From NCBI GenBank assembly GCA_963383645.1, contig OY726572.1, positions 69,672,856 through 69,736,855 on the forward strand: a DNA stretch of 64,000 nucleotides, read 5' to 3'. Shown piece by piece: positions 31,276 through 42,514 of this stretch (positions are counted from its first letter, which is position 1; every line of letters starts with the position of its first letter). A program made the translations under genes and the position numbers. Source of the stretch: Muscardinus avellanarius (lineage: Eukaryota; Chordata; Mammalia; Rodentia; Gliridae). Under the pieces are notes generated by a model that did not search any database, had not been told where the DNA came from, and saw only the letters and a list, made by a program, of their open reading frames with translations.

Positions 31276-32835
31276 CCTGGTGAAGCGTTGAGTTCCAGGA
31301 CAAAGATTTTGACAAAGTTTTTGCATAGGATGGAAAGAAAACAGCTAGGTGTTAGCAAGAATTGTTCAAGCCAGCAAACAAAAACTTGCTTAGGCTGATC
31401 TAAACAGGCAGTCACCCATGGCAGTAGCTGGTAGGATAAAGAAGCAAGAGTAGAACTGAGAACCATGAATGGATCAACAGAACTTGACACCTGATAGGAG
31501 TGGGGCCCGAGGGGGAGGCACGCTCTAGGCTCTGTATGTCAGCTCCACGAGGGTGAAGTTGATGTATCACATCCCGTGGCTTTTCCAAAGAATCTGGTAC
31601 TGAGCCTATTGCACGACAGGCATGCTTGAAATGTCTGGGGCCTGAGTAACTGCTTTGAGTCATGCTGGCTGAGGAGCTGATCAGGTGTGTAGATCTCACT
31701 CTGTCCCTGTCCCTTCACATGCTCAGGTATCGGCACACCTGCACAGACCCACTTTCCAAAGCTGCACCCAGTGCACAGTTGGGTCAGGTTCCTAGTAACT
31801 TGCCAGCTATGATGGGGAACTCACTGAAGGGTGGGGATTCTGGGGTAACCTCACATTAGAGGTGGTATTTGATATGAATCTTGAAGGAGGATAGGGGTTG
31901 AATATACAGGGATGGAGAGTGTTTTTTGTGGGGGAGGGTAGGTTAAGAGGGATCAAGGCTCAAGCACTGATATGGGGCTTTAGTTTTGTAGACATGGAGG
32001 CAGGGGGAGCTGTTAGATAGATGCATTCTGGCCCCACTAGGGAAAGCCTTGAGTGCCCACTCAGGCAAGGCAGCTGGGCTTACTGTTAGGACGGGGGCTT
32101 CTGCTGCTCACCTAATAGCCACCAGCTCTCCTTCATGATTTCTCTCCCTTCCGCAGAGTTAGCTGGGGTGCTGTGATGAGCTCTGACAGATGGGAATATG
32201 AGCAAAAGTGGGCATTGCTCCCAGTCAGGCGCTGCAGGGCTGCCTCGCCCACTCCTCACCTTTCTGGGGTGTCTGTGGGCATGCTTTAGGCAGTGTAGCT
32301 GCAAGGTGGCAGAGCCTCCATCGCTCAAGCTCCTGCTTGTGAGGAGAACACTCTACCAGCCTGGGTGGGATTTGTGCTGTGGATGAGAGATGAACATTTT
32401 TGCGATAAGACCTGGGATTTGAGTTATTTTGTAAGGGCCGCTATCCTGATGGGTTCTAAGGCTTAGGGTCAAGGAGAAGAATGGCGGGCGAAGAGGAAGA
32501 AGGATATGTATTCAGCCAGGCTCTCTTCATCTCTGAAGCTTCGACTCCTGGGAAAGCAATGATGCAGTGCTCTTCTGGGTCCTGGGGACACAGGGGACTG
32601 TAAAATCCGTCACTCCTTCTCCTTTCTCCTGGGCACCATCATTTACCCTGCGCTGCTTGTTGAGCAGCCTGGAGCAGCTGGATTTACAGGTTGGCCAGCA
32701 AGGGCAATACTCTAAAGTGGAAAGCGAGAAGGCAGGGCCCTTCGGGTCCCTCTAGACACCAGCCAGCCCAGTGGAGGCTCCTCAGAAATCCCAAAGCAGC
32801 TCAGAATCCAGTTTGAAAATGTCCTGTGAAAAGGA
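31276..32835. other. Unassigned intronic sequence
   Basis: About 1.5 kb without a confidently named repeat. Parts (31860-32060) look like old repeat texture. No exon-like signal. Confidence 0.5.
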
Positions 32836-32839
32836 TTAG

Positions 32840-32965
32840 GATTTGGAAGACCCAGAGTTGAGTCCTGGCTCTCCCACTTGCTATAGTGGTGTGAATTCGA
32901 GTCATTCAAGATGGGATGCAATCATTTCACTTTCTAATATATAGGCGATTGTGAAAACAGAGGTA
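32840..32965 (+). repeat. MIR SINE remnant
   Basis: 'ggaagacccagagttgagtcctggctctcccacttgctatagtggtgtgaattcgagtcattcaag' is a sense MIR core. Confidence 0.65.
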
Positions 32966-32969
32966 AAAT

Positions 32970-33675
32970 GTGTGACTGCTGCTTTGTGAGCCACATAGGA
33001 CGGACCCTGTAGATGTGCGGGGAGGGGGGGATCGCTTATTATCATGTACATCTAGCTGCAGAATTGTTTCTGTTGGGGCCTCATCGTTCCCTCTCACATG
33101 GTGTATGGTAGATATTCTGGAACTTTCCCATATGTCTCCACGGATAACTTTGCCTCTCATTTTACTGAGCGTACAAGGAGCTTCTAGTATGGGTGTCTCA
33201 TTTCTATCCCTCTGCATTTCTCTCCCCTTCAGAAGAAGCTGAGATCCCTCCCTGCTCTCTAACCAAACCCTACACCAGCTACCACACCTCCACGTCTTCG
33301 CTCCACCAGCTGACCTCTGTCTTTCTTTTATCTTCTAGCCCATCCTTGTTCTCAGGCAGATAAGGCGTTCAAGTCTCTTGTAATCTGAAAAACGATGTTC
33401 TCTTAGCATATTTGTCTCAGAGATTAAAAGCCATTTTCTTTCCTTCTCTTGACCACATGCATCTCTGAAAAAATAACTCAAGTTCTCCATTTACACTTCC
33501 ATGCTCATTCAGAGCGTGGAATGCAAGTAGGTGTCTACTAATGGAAGAATGGAAGTAGGTGTCTGCCAGTTGGTTTTTATGGGTGTGATGGATATGGGCA
33601 CATAAGGAGGGAGGTGGTTTTTTCAGAGTCTTGTTCTAAGTAGGTTTCCAGGATTCAAATTACTATGAATCTCAC
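32970..33675. other. Unassigned intronic sequence
   Basis: 33240-33370 is CT-rich and L2-like in texture. A short internal echo 'gaatggaagtaggtgtct' / 'gaatgcaagtaggtgtct' sits near 33517-33565. Confidence 0.45.
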
Positions 33676-33679
33676 TATT

Positions 33680-33862
33680 ATGAACAGGGAGGGAGAAGGG
33701 GAGGAAAAGAGGAAGTGTGGGGAGGGAAACAGACCAAATAATGTTATATACATATGTGAATGTGGGACTATGGGTCTCACTAGCATGTACAACTACAATG
33801 CATATATCTCCATATACACATACACATATACATGCACACATACATATACATATATAATTTAG
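33680..33862 (+). mobile_element. Squirrel L1 3' end fragment
   Basis: Polypurine 'agggagggagaaggggaggaaaagagg' then 'gaccaaataatgttatatacatatg...catgtacaactacaatgcatatat', the same 3'-UTR type as 8484-8710, ending in an (ACAT)n-like run at about 33815-33856. Confidence 0.7.
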
Positions 33863-33864
33863 TT

Positions 33865-35695
33865 ACAAAAAAGTATTTTTTGTAGAAAAATAGAAAAAAG
33901 AACCCAGTATTTTTTCTTCAATTTTTTCCTACTCTGGGTTTTCAGCAATACCATTACCTTATTGATTTTTTTTTCTTCCTACTGTAGGTAATGAGGCTAT
34001 TTCTGTTCTGTGAAGCTATTTCAATTCTTGACCTAAACATCGTTCCACCTAACCAGTAGCATGGGCAGGACTGGAGACAACCAGGGGCTTTAGATGTAAA
34101 TGATAAAAAAAAAACATCACGAAGCTCAACATGTTAAAAGTAGTGAAAGTGGCAGGTGGTCACCCCTCGTCAGGACTGCCAGCTGCTGGCCAGTCTCAGC
34201 CATCCTTCTTACTTCCAGTCTTGGAGCCAGCACTGTTCATGCCTGGGAGCCACAGAAAACTGTGGCTGCAATTATTTACTCTCTAAACACAAGTGGCAGG
34301 TTTTATTTCTTTCTGTTGCTCAGCTGGGATGTGAACAAGTTGTTTCTCTCTTCTCGAGGGATCTGACATCGGAGGTGTTTGCCCTTTCTTGGTGGTAGCA
34401 CATACCCAGTGACATGCTTGTAACACCCGACTCCCCCACAAAAGAAAAAATCCCTCATTTGTAGTATTCTGTGGTGTAAATACTTCTGCCGTGGCCAATT
34501 TCAATCATGAGCCACAACACGATGTCACTGAGCAGAGTTGGGGAGAGATGTGCACAATCGGCTCTTGCAAGCCAGCACTGGCAGCTGCTGAACATGCAGC
34601 ACATTCTGTTAAAAACTAATATACTTGTTATAGAAAATCTGAACATGAAAGAAATGTAGGGCAGAGTATAGACAGGAAAAAATTACCAAGGGCTTTGCCA
34701 CCTAAAAGAAAAAAAACTTAATAATTTGATATATTCCATTTTCAGAAAAGAAAGTTCTATTCCCAGACAGCATTTGATGTTTAGTTTTTACATTGTTGTC
34801 ATCACCATACTACATTTCTATTTCCCCTTTTCCCTACCCTAACACAACAGAAGTATTTCCCCATGTGGCTATTAATTTTGTTGGAAACATTTTAGTAGCC
34901 ATGTAACATTCGAGTGCATGCTCAAAACAACCATATCATGGCACATTGAGCTGCTCTCCAATATTGATCAAAACATGATCTTGTTTACATGAATTAACAT
35001 CCTTCAATATCACAGAAGTATCTTTGAGGAAGCCTGAGGGAGCAGTTGTCCCATGAGGAAGGCAAAGGAGACCTTCTGGGAATAGCCACCTCTATCCTGG
35101 CCAATCCTTGTAGATCACAGGACCTGGATCCCAGGGACTCGGCTGCTAAGAGACTTCAGGCTGCAGTCCCTGACCTCCACGTGCCCTGTGCTCAGTTTCA
35201 GAAAGGTCATAGTTCTGGTCTTAATAGAGCCTTTTCTGGTCCTTGAGAATGTGTGTTCTCTTTACTGGTAAATTAAGTTTTTTTTTTCTCTCTTGTTCTT
35301 AAATTGATTCCTTCCAGAACCAACAGGTGGGGCGAGGGTTCTCCTGCATGCCATTACTTTAATACCACTTCTCCTGTGTTCTGTCGAATACCATCCCCCA
35401 GGAGTACACACATTAGGCCATGTCATCTCTTTCCCTTGTCCCCCTCACCCTCCAGCCTCCCAGGCCCTCCTCCCTCCTCACTAGGGACCTTAGATCTGGT
35501 TTGAGTCTCCCTGTCTGTTCCAAACTCTGCCACATCTCAGTGACGTCATCCTCTCCAAAGACGACTGCCTAGCGCTCTGGCATCTCACCCCTTAGACTCC
35601 TAATCTTCAGGGACCTTCCTGTCTTCTTTCCTCCCTGGCCACACCTGGAGCATGCACCACTTTTAAGGTACAGATTTCAAACATTTTTTTTTTGC
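33865..35695. other. Unassigned intronic sequence; L2-like remnant around 35400-35650
   Basis: 34670-35020 is AT-rich with an old L1-like texture ('ttccccatgtggctattaattttgttggaaac'). 35400-35650 has CT-rich L2-like sequence. No genes. Confidence 0.45.
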
Positions 35696-35697
35696 TC

Positions 35698-36002
35698 TGG
35701 TTTGGATATGGCTTAAGCATGTCCCCAAAGAGTTCAGGTGCTGGAAATAATGATCTTTAGTGATGTTGGGAGGAGGTGTAATAGGTGGAGCCTAGCATAA
35801 GATCCTGAGCCCATTAGGGAGGCACTTCCAGCATTGTGGTGCTGTCTGCCATATGGTGATGCAGTGAAGGTTGCTGTCATCAGAACTGGTACTTTACTGT
35901 TTGGACTTTTATTTTCCAAATCTGTGAGCTAAATAAACTTCTTTTCTTTATAAGTATTCAACCTCAGGTATTTCATCATAGTAACAAAAAGCAGACTAAT
36001 AC
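35698..36002 (+). repeat. MaLR LTR (MST/THE-like)
   Basis: 'tggtttggatatggcttaagcatgtcccc', '...gtgagctaaataaacttcttttctttataag' and the terminal '...agactaatac' follow the MaLR LTR consensus. The AATAAA signal is near 35932. The sequence after it matches the R/U5 end. Confidence 0.85.
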
Positions 36003-36138
36003 GCCCTCCATAAATACCATGTCCACCCTCCCAATTCACTTGCCTGGGCACCTTCATTGTCACAGTTCTGTCTCTATAAGAACTCACATCAATTAAACCT
36101 TCCATTTCCCTTCCATCCTTTGGCCTTTTAATGTTTTT

Positions 36139-36460
36139 CAGGTTGAGTGTCCCTACTCCAAAACTCTGAAATCTGGGGTATATCCCAAAATTTGCAGCTT
36201 TTTGAGCATCAACATGATACCACAAGTGAAAAATTCCATAGCACGAGGCTGTTTCATGTACAAAATTATTAAAAAATATTGCATAAAATTACCTTTGGGC
36301 TACATGAGTGTGGAGTATATATGAAACATGATCTCCAGCCTGCTATTTCTACCTCCAGGATATCTCATTCGATATATGCAAATATTTCAAAAATTAAAAT
36401 ATCCTGAAATCTGAAACACTTTCTGGTTCCAAGCATTTTAGAAAAGTGATACTCAACCTG
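36139..36460. mobile_element. Tigger-type non-autonomous DNA transposon (complete)
   Basis: Begins CAGGTTGAGTGTCCC and ends with the inverse (..GATACTCAACCTG), followed by TA as expected for a mariner/Tigger target. The inverted arms extend inward with mismatches ('aaactctgaaatctgg' / 'atcctgaaatctgaaac'). Resembles the MER46/Tigger4 type. No transposase remains. Confidence 0.85.
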
Positions 36461-36869
36461 TACTTCCTTCCTTGTTCATCAAAATAATAAATGCCAAATA
36501 ATCTCATACCCTTCCCTCCTTCTACAATTCTTACCTGATAATATTCTCAGCCCAGGATGGCTTTACCCACCCCCATTCATGTCTGATGCTGCTTCCAGGA
36601 CAGCATGCTGGGAAAGGCTTGCACAGCTGGCTTGACTGGAGTGACTTTAGACTCCTGGGCCCTTTCCCTTTTCCTGCTGTGGCGCCACATCTCAGCTTCT
36701 TTCCTACCCTGCTGACCACCAGCTCAGGCCCCCTCTGCTAAATTCCTTTGTCCTAATGAGCTCTTTGTGATTTGGTTCAGACTTTCTCTAATCAGCTCTT
36801 TCCAGGTGACTCTTCTGGTTTTAAGTTCATCTATAAGCTTGTGATTCACTTTTTTTTTTTTTTTATCTC

Positions 36870-37065
36870 TATCTCAGACCTCACTCCTGAGCTGGACTTG
36901 TGTCCATTGGGACGCACCTCATAGGCAGCTCATGACCTGCTCTGCTTCCTGCAGTCCTGCCCCAGCACTTACTCTCCAGTGGTGTCAGGGTAAAGTTGAA
37001 ACTCAGTGGGCCTGCTGCACCCTTCATGAGCTGATCTTCAGCCTGGAATGTCTTCACTACTCCCA
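36870..37065 (+). repeat. L2 LINE remnant
   Basis: 'ctccagtggtgtcagggtaaagttgaaactcagtgggcctgc..ttcatgagctgatcttcagcctggaatgtcttc' resembles L2. Confidence 0.5.
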
Positions 37066-37069
37066 TTCA

Positions 37070-37072
<3 letters not shown>

Positions 37073-37123
<51 letters not shown>
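37073..37123. repeat. (CT)n microsatellite
   Basis: About 25 uninterrupted CT units. Confidence 0.97.
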
Positions 37124-37130
<7 letters not shown>

Positions 37131-37174
37131 CTATGCTTATTTTTTTTTTCAGAGATACAAGATGATGAACTAGC

Positions 37175-37362
37175 TACTGAATGAGCTTCCAAACTGGACT
37201 TCCTTGGTTCAAATTCTGATTTTGTCCCTGGGGAATCTTGGACAATCGACCTACTTCACTGAGCTGCTGAGAGGTTGAAAAGAGATGATGCAGGTAATGT
37301 TCTTGGCAGAGCGCCTGGATCTCCATAGGTGCTTAATGAATGTTAGCGATTATCATTTATAA
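37175..37362 (+). repeat. MIR SINE
   Basis: 'cttggttcaaattctgattttgtcc..gaatcttggacaatcgacctacttcactgag...ggcagagcgcctggatctccataggtgcttaatgaatgttagc' covers nearly the whole MIR. Confidence 0.8.
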
Positions 37363-37411
37363 ATGTAGTTTCTCAAGCGTAATCTCCCATTTTTGTTTTC
37401 TGTTTTTAATT

Positions 37412-37824
37412 TTGATTTTTTTTTTCGGTACTGGGATGAAACCCAGGGACATTGTACTTCTGAGCTAAATCTCCAGCCCCATTTTTTAGTCTTTTAATTT
37501 TTTTTTTTTTGGTGGTATTGGGGTTCCTGGAAGCCCTTCTACCTCCGGGCTACACTCCCAGACCTATTTTATATTTTTAAAACAGGGTCTCTTAAGCCAG
37601 CGTGGCTGGCTTCGAACCTGCGCGATCCTCCTGTTTCCACCTCCCAAGCGTGGGGATTACAAGCGTGCGCCACCACTCCCGGTGTAGTCTTTTAATTTTT
37701 AGAACAAGGTCTCACTGAGTTGCGGAGGGCCTTGGGAAGTAGCTGAGGCTGTCTGCGAACTGTGATCCTCAGCTTTCAGCCTCCCGAATGCTGGGATTAC
37801 AAGCGTGCGCCATCACGCCTGGCT
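37412..37824 (-). repeat. B1-ID fused SINE interrupted by a younger SINE
   Basis: Left part 37412-37502 (ID half), right part 37701-37824 (B1-like half), split by a same-strand SINE. Confidence 0.92.
37503..37684 (-). repeat. B1-ID fused SINE nested in an older SINE
   Basis: Carries 'ggtggtattggggttcctggaagcccttctacctccgggctacactcc' and the shortened B1-like half. Perfect 16-bp target duplication, tagtcttttaattttt, at 37487-37502 and 37685-37700. Confidence 0.96.
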
Positions 37825-37834
37825 TCCCCTATTT

Positions 37835-38000
37835 CTTTCAGGCCCATGCACTTGCAGTTGCCTTTACCTGGAATTCTTCCTTCCACTGACCCCTGTCTAC
37901 ATCTTTTTTTCCTTCCATTCAGTCGATGCCAAATTAACTCATGCCCAGCCTCCAGGATCAGTTGATTGCTTACTTGGTCTGTTGAACCTTTTGTGATGTG
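37835..38000 (+). repeat. L2 LINE remnant
   Basis: 'gcacttgcagttgcctttacctggaattcttccttccactgacccctg' is a sense L2 hallmark. Confidence 0.6.
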
Positions 38001-38019
38001 TGGTAATGAACATCCATCC

Positions 38020-38222
38020 TTTGTGCTCGTGGGCACTGAGCACTTGTTCTCACCATAGGGCCTACTATGTTTCCATGTTGCTTTACCTCTCTGGTTGTCA
38101 AGGAGACTCTAAGGTGAGGGAGGGTGAAGGGTGTATCTTGGCTATTGTGTTATCTCCAGAACAGCACTTGCTTTGAAGTAAGAGTTCATAAATATTTACA
38201 TTTTGAATGTATGAATTGATAA
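38020..38222 (+). repeat. L2 3' end
   Basis: 'gtgttatctccagaacagcacttgctttgaagtaagagttcataaatatttacattttgaatg' matches the L2 3' terminus. Confidence 0.65.
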
Positions 38223-38224
38223 AT

Positions 38225-38860
38225 AACACTGAATAGTTCTCCCTTTTAAGGAATAAGTTGAAAAAGAAAAAATTATGGCAATTATAGAAAAAAACTTTGT
38301 GGTTCAGAGAAATGCCCAACTCCCAATTCACTGAATATCCTTGATGATCTGAACAAGTGTTCCCTAAAATAGATTACTACAAGGAAAAAAAAAGGAATAT
38401 TGTTGAAATGGATAATTTATGTACTTAGAAATTCTCAATAATATTATTTCTTTAAGAAACAGAAGACTTCCATTAAATGAGTTCCAGTATCTATACCTAG
38501 CTGACCGTGGTGATAAATGTGATTGCTAAATTTAAAAAAAGAACAGTGAATAACATATTGGACAAAATAGAAAATTGGATCAGTCAGTCAGAGGATAACT
38601 TGATTATCCTTTGAGATTATTTTAGAAAAGGGAAAGCAAGATGAAAATGAAGAAAATAAATATACTAGAGATACAAATGAGATTCTCAAGAGAGCCAATC
38701 TATTAGTAAAAGGTTTTCTGAAAGAGATAATAATGATAGAGATAAAGTAGTAAACAAACATGCTGTATCTTTAAAAAAAATATATCTTCCTAGTAATGGC
38801 ACTGCACGAACTTCTATATTAGTAATAATAGTAAGTAAGCCAAATTAAAAATTAGATGGA
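38225..38860. other. A/T-rich, probably old L1/HAL1-like sequence
   Basis: A-rich on the + strand (e.g. 38560-38720) with L1 ORF-like texture, but too diverged to assign. Confidence 0.4.
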
Positions 38861-38864
38861 TGAT

Positions 38865-39062
38865 TACTCTGTGCCAGACATGGTGCTAAAGGCCATGCTT
38901 ATAATATCTCATCTAATCATCACAATAACTCACGGTGTCAGTATTGTTATGGCCAATTTTCAGATGAGGACACCAAGGCTCAGAGGAATAGTAAAATTAC
39001 TCACCCAAAGTCACGCAGTTGATGAGCGGTAGCCCTAGGACAGATGGCTTTGGGAGCGGCCT
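38865..39062 (-). repeat. MIR SINE
   Basis: 'gattactctgtgccagacatggtgctaaaggccatg...tcatctaatcatcacaataactcacggtgtcagtattgttatggccaattttcagatgagg' is a clear antisense MIR. Confidence 0.85.
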
Positions 39063-39486
39063 CTTGACCTACCTTGGTAAATCAGCATGGTTCTGGAACA
39101 GTAGCTGAGCTATAAATGCCATGTACATGTACACAATTCCTGCCTCGGGCTTGTTTGGCCAGTGGCATGCCAGCATATAAAACAGAGAGAGGCTTGGAAA
39201 CACCAGTGCAATGGGACTCATCCTCTTATGTTGCGTTGGCGTCCAGTCCAGTGAAGGAGCCTGACCTCTCCTACTGGATAAGGAGAAACACATGGCCGAT
39301 CACCCTTGCCACCCTGGCTGGCGATCTTCCAACTGCTATATATGGGAAGAAGGCTTCTTAGGTTTTCTAGCACCAAATAACACACAGCTGACTGCAGGCA
39401 TATAAGAAAACGGAATCCAGTCGAGCTGGCACAAACTGGACCAGCCAACCAACCCACAAAGTTCTGACTAAAATGAACAATTGTCC

Positions 39487-39674
39487 TTCTTTTTATGATA
39501 CTGGGGATTGAATCCAGGGGCATTCTGCCTCTGAGCTACACCCTCAGCCCTTTTTTATTTTATTTTTTTGAAACAGGGTCTCACTATATTACTGAGACTG
39601 GCCTGGAACTTTCAATCCTCCTGTCTCACAGTCTCCCAAGAACTAGGATTACAGGTGTGCTACCATGCCTACCT
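39487..39674 (-). repeat. B1-ID fused SINE
   Basis: Antisense. Perfect 11-bp target duplication, aacaattgtcc, at 39476-39486 and 39675-39685. Confidence 0.94.
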
Positions 39675-39689
39675 AACAATTGTCCACTT

Positions 39690-40310
39690 AAGCTATTACG
39701 TTTTAGGGTAATTTATTACTCCAAAGGAGCTAATTGATACACTATCCAGTGTCACTTTTGATTACTTACATCCCAAAATATCTTAACAATAATTGAATGG
39801 AAAAAAATTTTAAAGTGTAAAATATATCTAGGCCTAAAAATTGACAGTGAGTATTGATTATGGGCAGACTAATATTTCAACACTGTTTAGATTTTTCTAG
39901 ATTACCGCATAGTACTACAAGTACTTGGGGGATGTATTTCGGTTTTATACACAGAAACGAGACCCTTTTGGCTTCAAACAACAAAATAGCAACTTCTGCA
40001 GAGATTAAAAGAAAACAGTCTATTCCTACGATCTATACCCATCAAGATCCCGTTTGCATGTTTAAGAAGAGAAAGATATGTATACGGAAGAAAAAATATG
40101 CAAGAAAGTGCTCTTTTCTGCAAAGAAGCTATCAAAAGGCATGTTCCAGGATAGCACAAAATGAATCAAAATTGAACATTCAAAATAAGGAGTTATAGAG
40201 CTAGTAAATGAGCAATTAGTAAAATAAAAGTGTACAGAGATGACAGTAAATCATTGTGCATCATAATTATAAAATGAATAGAAAACATTTTTTAAGAGTG
40301 CGGATATATA
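39690..40310. other. Unassigned A/T-rich intronic sequence
   Basis: No recognised repeat. The 114-aa frame at 39854-40198 has no family resemblance and low-complexity Lys/Arg content. Confidence 0.5.
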
Positions 40311-40311
40311 C

Positions 40312-40490
40312 CAGTTGCTCTCGACTTTCTTGGTCTCAGGATCTTTTTTCCCTAATAAAAATTATTGAGTATCCTAAAGCACTTTTGTTCATGTGGGTTA
40401 AACCCATCAATACTTACCACATTAGAAATGAAAGCTGAGAACATTTTAAAGTGTAAAATCACTTAAAATAACAATAACACACGTAGGGCT
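40312..40490 (+). mobile_element. hAT-Charlie-like DNA element, left part
   Basis: 'cagttgctctcgactttcttggtctcagg' (CAGNGGTTCTCAAC-like terminus), 'aaaattattgagtatcctaaagcacttttgttcatgtggg' and 'aatacttaccacattagaaatg' follow a MER1-type consensus from its first base. It continues at 42515. Confidence 0.72.
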
Positions 40491-41140
40491 TAGATCTTGG
40501 TATCTAATGCCATTCTCTTCTAAAAGTAATCAGAATACTCAAGAGACATGGCTGATTAAAGGACCGGCTCGGGAAATATCCCAGAGGAGCCTGGAGCATC
40601 TTGTAGTACCACAGCATAAGAAAGTGCTCAAAACACAACACTTCACAACACAGACATACAAATGCAAATCACAGTTAACATCTGGAGTGTGTCCGTAACA
40701 GGGTATGTTAAAGGTATAGGAACCACCTGCCAGGGATTCCAGTGGCCACTGCTAGAAAAATATGAGCAACAAAATGAAGTAACCCTAAGGAATTGCACAC
40801 TCCCATAAAATAGATATCTATGAATCCACACTAGTATAAATAAAAATTGAATAAATAAGTAAATGGTGAGAAGAGACACATCACTAGTGCAGAAGAATTC
40901 TGAGTAATTTATGTAGCTATTCTGCCTTCAAGGAGAGCCGCACAAGCTCTCACTCCTTAAGTGTGGCTGCATATAGTAACTTCCTTGCAGAGATCACTGG
41001 AGAAGGGGGGAGAAAAAGAATAACTCTACAGCGGAGAAACTTGACAAACACTACCTCAAGCTGGGTAATCAGGATTAACATCCAGGGGAGTGACATCAGC
41101 AAGGTGGTGAGGCAGGAAATAGAAGCCTAAGTCCTTATCA
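40491..41140. mobile_element. Old L1-like 3' UTR-type sequence
   Basis: 'gaatccacactagtataaataaaaattgaataaataagtaaatgg', 'ttaagtgtggctgcatatagtaacttcc' and 'ctacagcggagaaacttgacaaacactacc' are words I associate with L1M 3' ends. It lies between the split DNA element and L1 ORF2 sequence. Orientation and subfamily uncertain. Confidence 0.5.
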
Positions 41141-42185
41141 GCTTAAAACAGGCTGTTATGATGATGACATATTTTATGTAAGCCTCATGGTAATCACTGA
41201 GCAAAAATGTATAGTGGATACACAAAAGAGAAAGAGGAAGGAATCAAAACACATCACTGCAGAAAATAATCAAATCACAAAGGAAGACACGAGAGGAAGA
41301 AAGGAATAAGGTATCTACAAAACAACCAGAAAACAATTGATCAAATGGCAGTAGTCTACCTATCCATGACTATTTTGAATGTAAGTGTATTAAATTCTCC
41401 AATCAAAAGACATAGAGTAAGCCAGGCGTGGTGGCGCACGCTTGTAATCCCAGCATTTGGGAGGCTGAGACTGGAAGATTGCAGTTCACAGACAGCCTCA
41501 GCTACTTAGTGAAGCCCTGTGCAACTCAGTGAGACCCTGTTTCAAAATAAAAAATTAAAAAATAGGGCTGGCGGTGTAGGTCAGAGATAGAATACCTCAG
41601 GTTCTATCCCTAGTACCGCAAAAAAAAAAAAATGACATAGAGTGTCTGAAAAGATAAAAATATAAGACTATATGCCGTCTACAAGAGACTTTAAAGACAC
41701 ACATTGATTAAAATGAAAGGATGGAAAGAAAGATTGCAGGTAGGCAGAAATCAAAAGAGAGCTATATTGATAAAGGGTTCAATTGAACAAGAGGATATAG
41801 CAATTGTAAATATATATGCATCCAATATCAGAGCACCTAAATTTATAAAACAAATTATCAATCTGAAGGGAGAGACAGATAACAATATCATGGGAGGGAA
41901 ACTCAATAACCCTCTTTTAACATCATCCAGATGTAAAATCATAAGGAAATTTGGGGTGTGAACCATACTTCAGACCAAATAGAGCTAATAAACACAGAAC
42001 ATTCTATTCAGTAGCAGCAGACTATGCACATTCTTTTCAAGCACAGATGAAAGGCTCTTCGGACGCCTCAAATGTCAGGCCACAAAGTATGTCTTGACAA
42101 ATTGAAGAGACTAAAATCATATTAAGTATCTTTTCTGACCACAATAGTAAGGGGTTAGAAATTATTAATAGGGAGAGAAATTCTC
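41141..42185 (+). mobile_element. L1 ORF2 5' (endonuclease) region, split by a SINE
   Basis: 'caggctgttatgatgatg', 'ctacaaaacaaccagaaaacaat', 'tatatgccgtctacaagagac', 'aacaagaggatatagcaattgtaaatatatatgcatcc', 'aactcaataaccctctttt' and 'ttttctgaccacaatag' follow the ORF2 start in order. Stops and indels are present throughout. Confidence 0.87.
41421..41632 (+). repeat. B1-ID fused SINE inserted in L1
   Basis: 'gccaggcgtggtggcgcacgc' to 'ctatccctagtaccgc' plus A-tail. Target duplication gacatagagt at 41409-41418 and 41634-41643, inside L1 ORF2. Confidence 0.95.
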
Positions 42186-42199
42186 AAAAGAAGACATAC

Positions 42200-42512
42200 A
42201 AATAACTGATAATAAATGAGGATGGCATCAAATTAAAAAGCTTCTGTGCAGCAAAGAAAAGAACCAAGAGTCTGAAGAGAGAACCTACAGAATGGGAGAA
42301 AATCTTTGCCAGCCAACCTTTTATAGAAGGCTAATATCTACAAAGAACTTAAAAACTTAACACTAAAAAACCCAAATAAACCAATTAAAAATGGACCATT
42401 AAACTGAATAGACATTTCTCAAAAGAAGAAATACGAATGACCAATAAATATAATTAAAAAGGTTCGAAATCAGTAGCAATCTACTATCTCTTCTATAAAT
42501 CAAAACAGCTCT
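42200..42512 (+). mobile_element. L1 ORF2 3' region, joined to the 5' part by an internal deletion
   Basis: 'gatggcatcaaattaaaaagcttctgtgcagcaaag', 'ctacagaatgggagaaaatctttgcc' and 'gaatagacatttctcaaaag' are late ORF2 words lying only about 15-50 bp after mid-endonuclease words, so roughly 2-3 kb of L1 body is missing. Confidence 0.85.
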
Positions 42513-42514
42513 AG

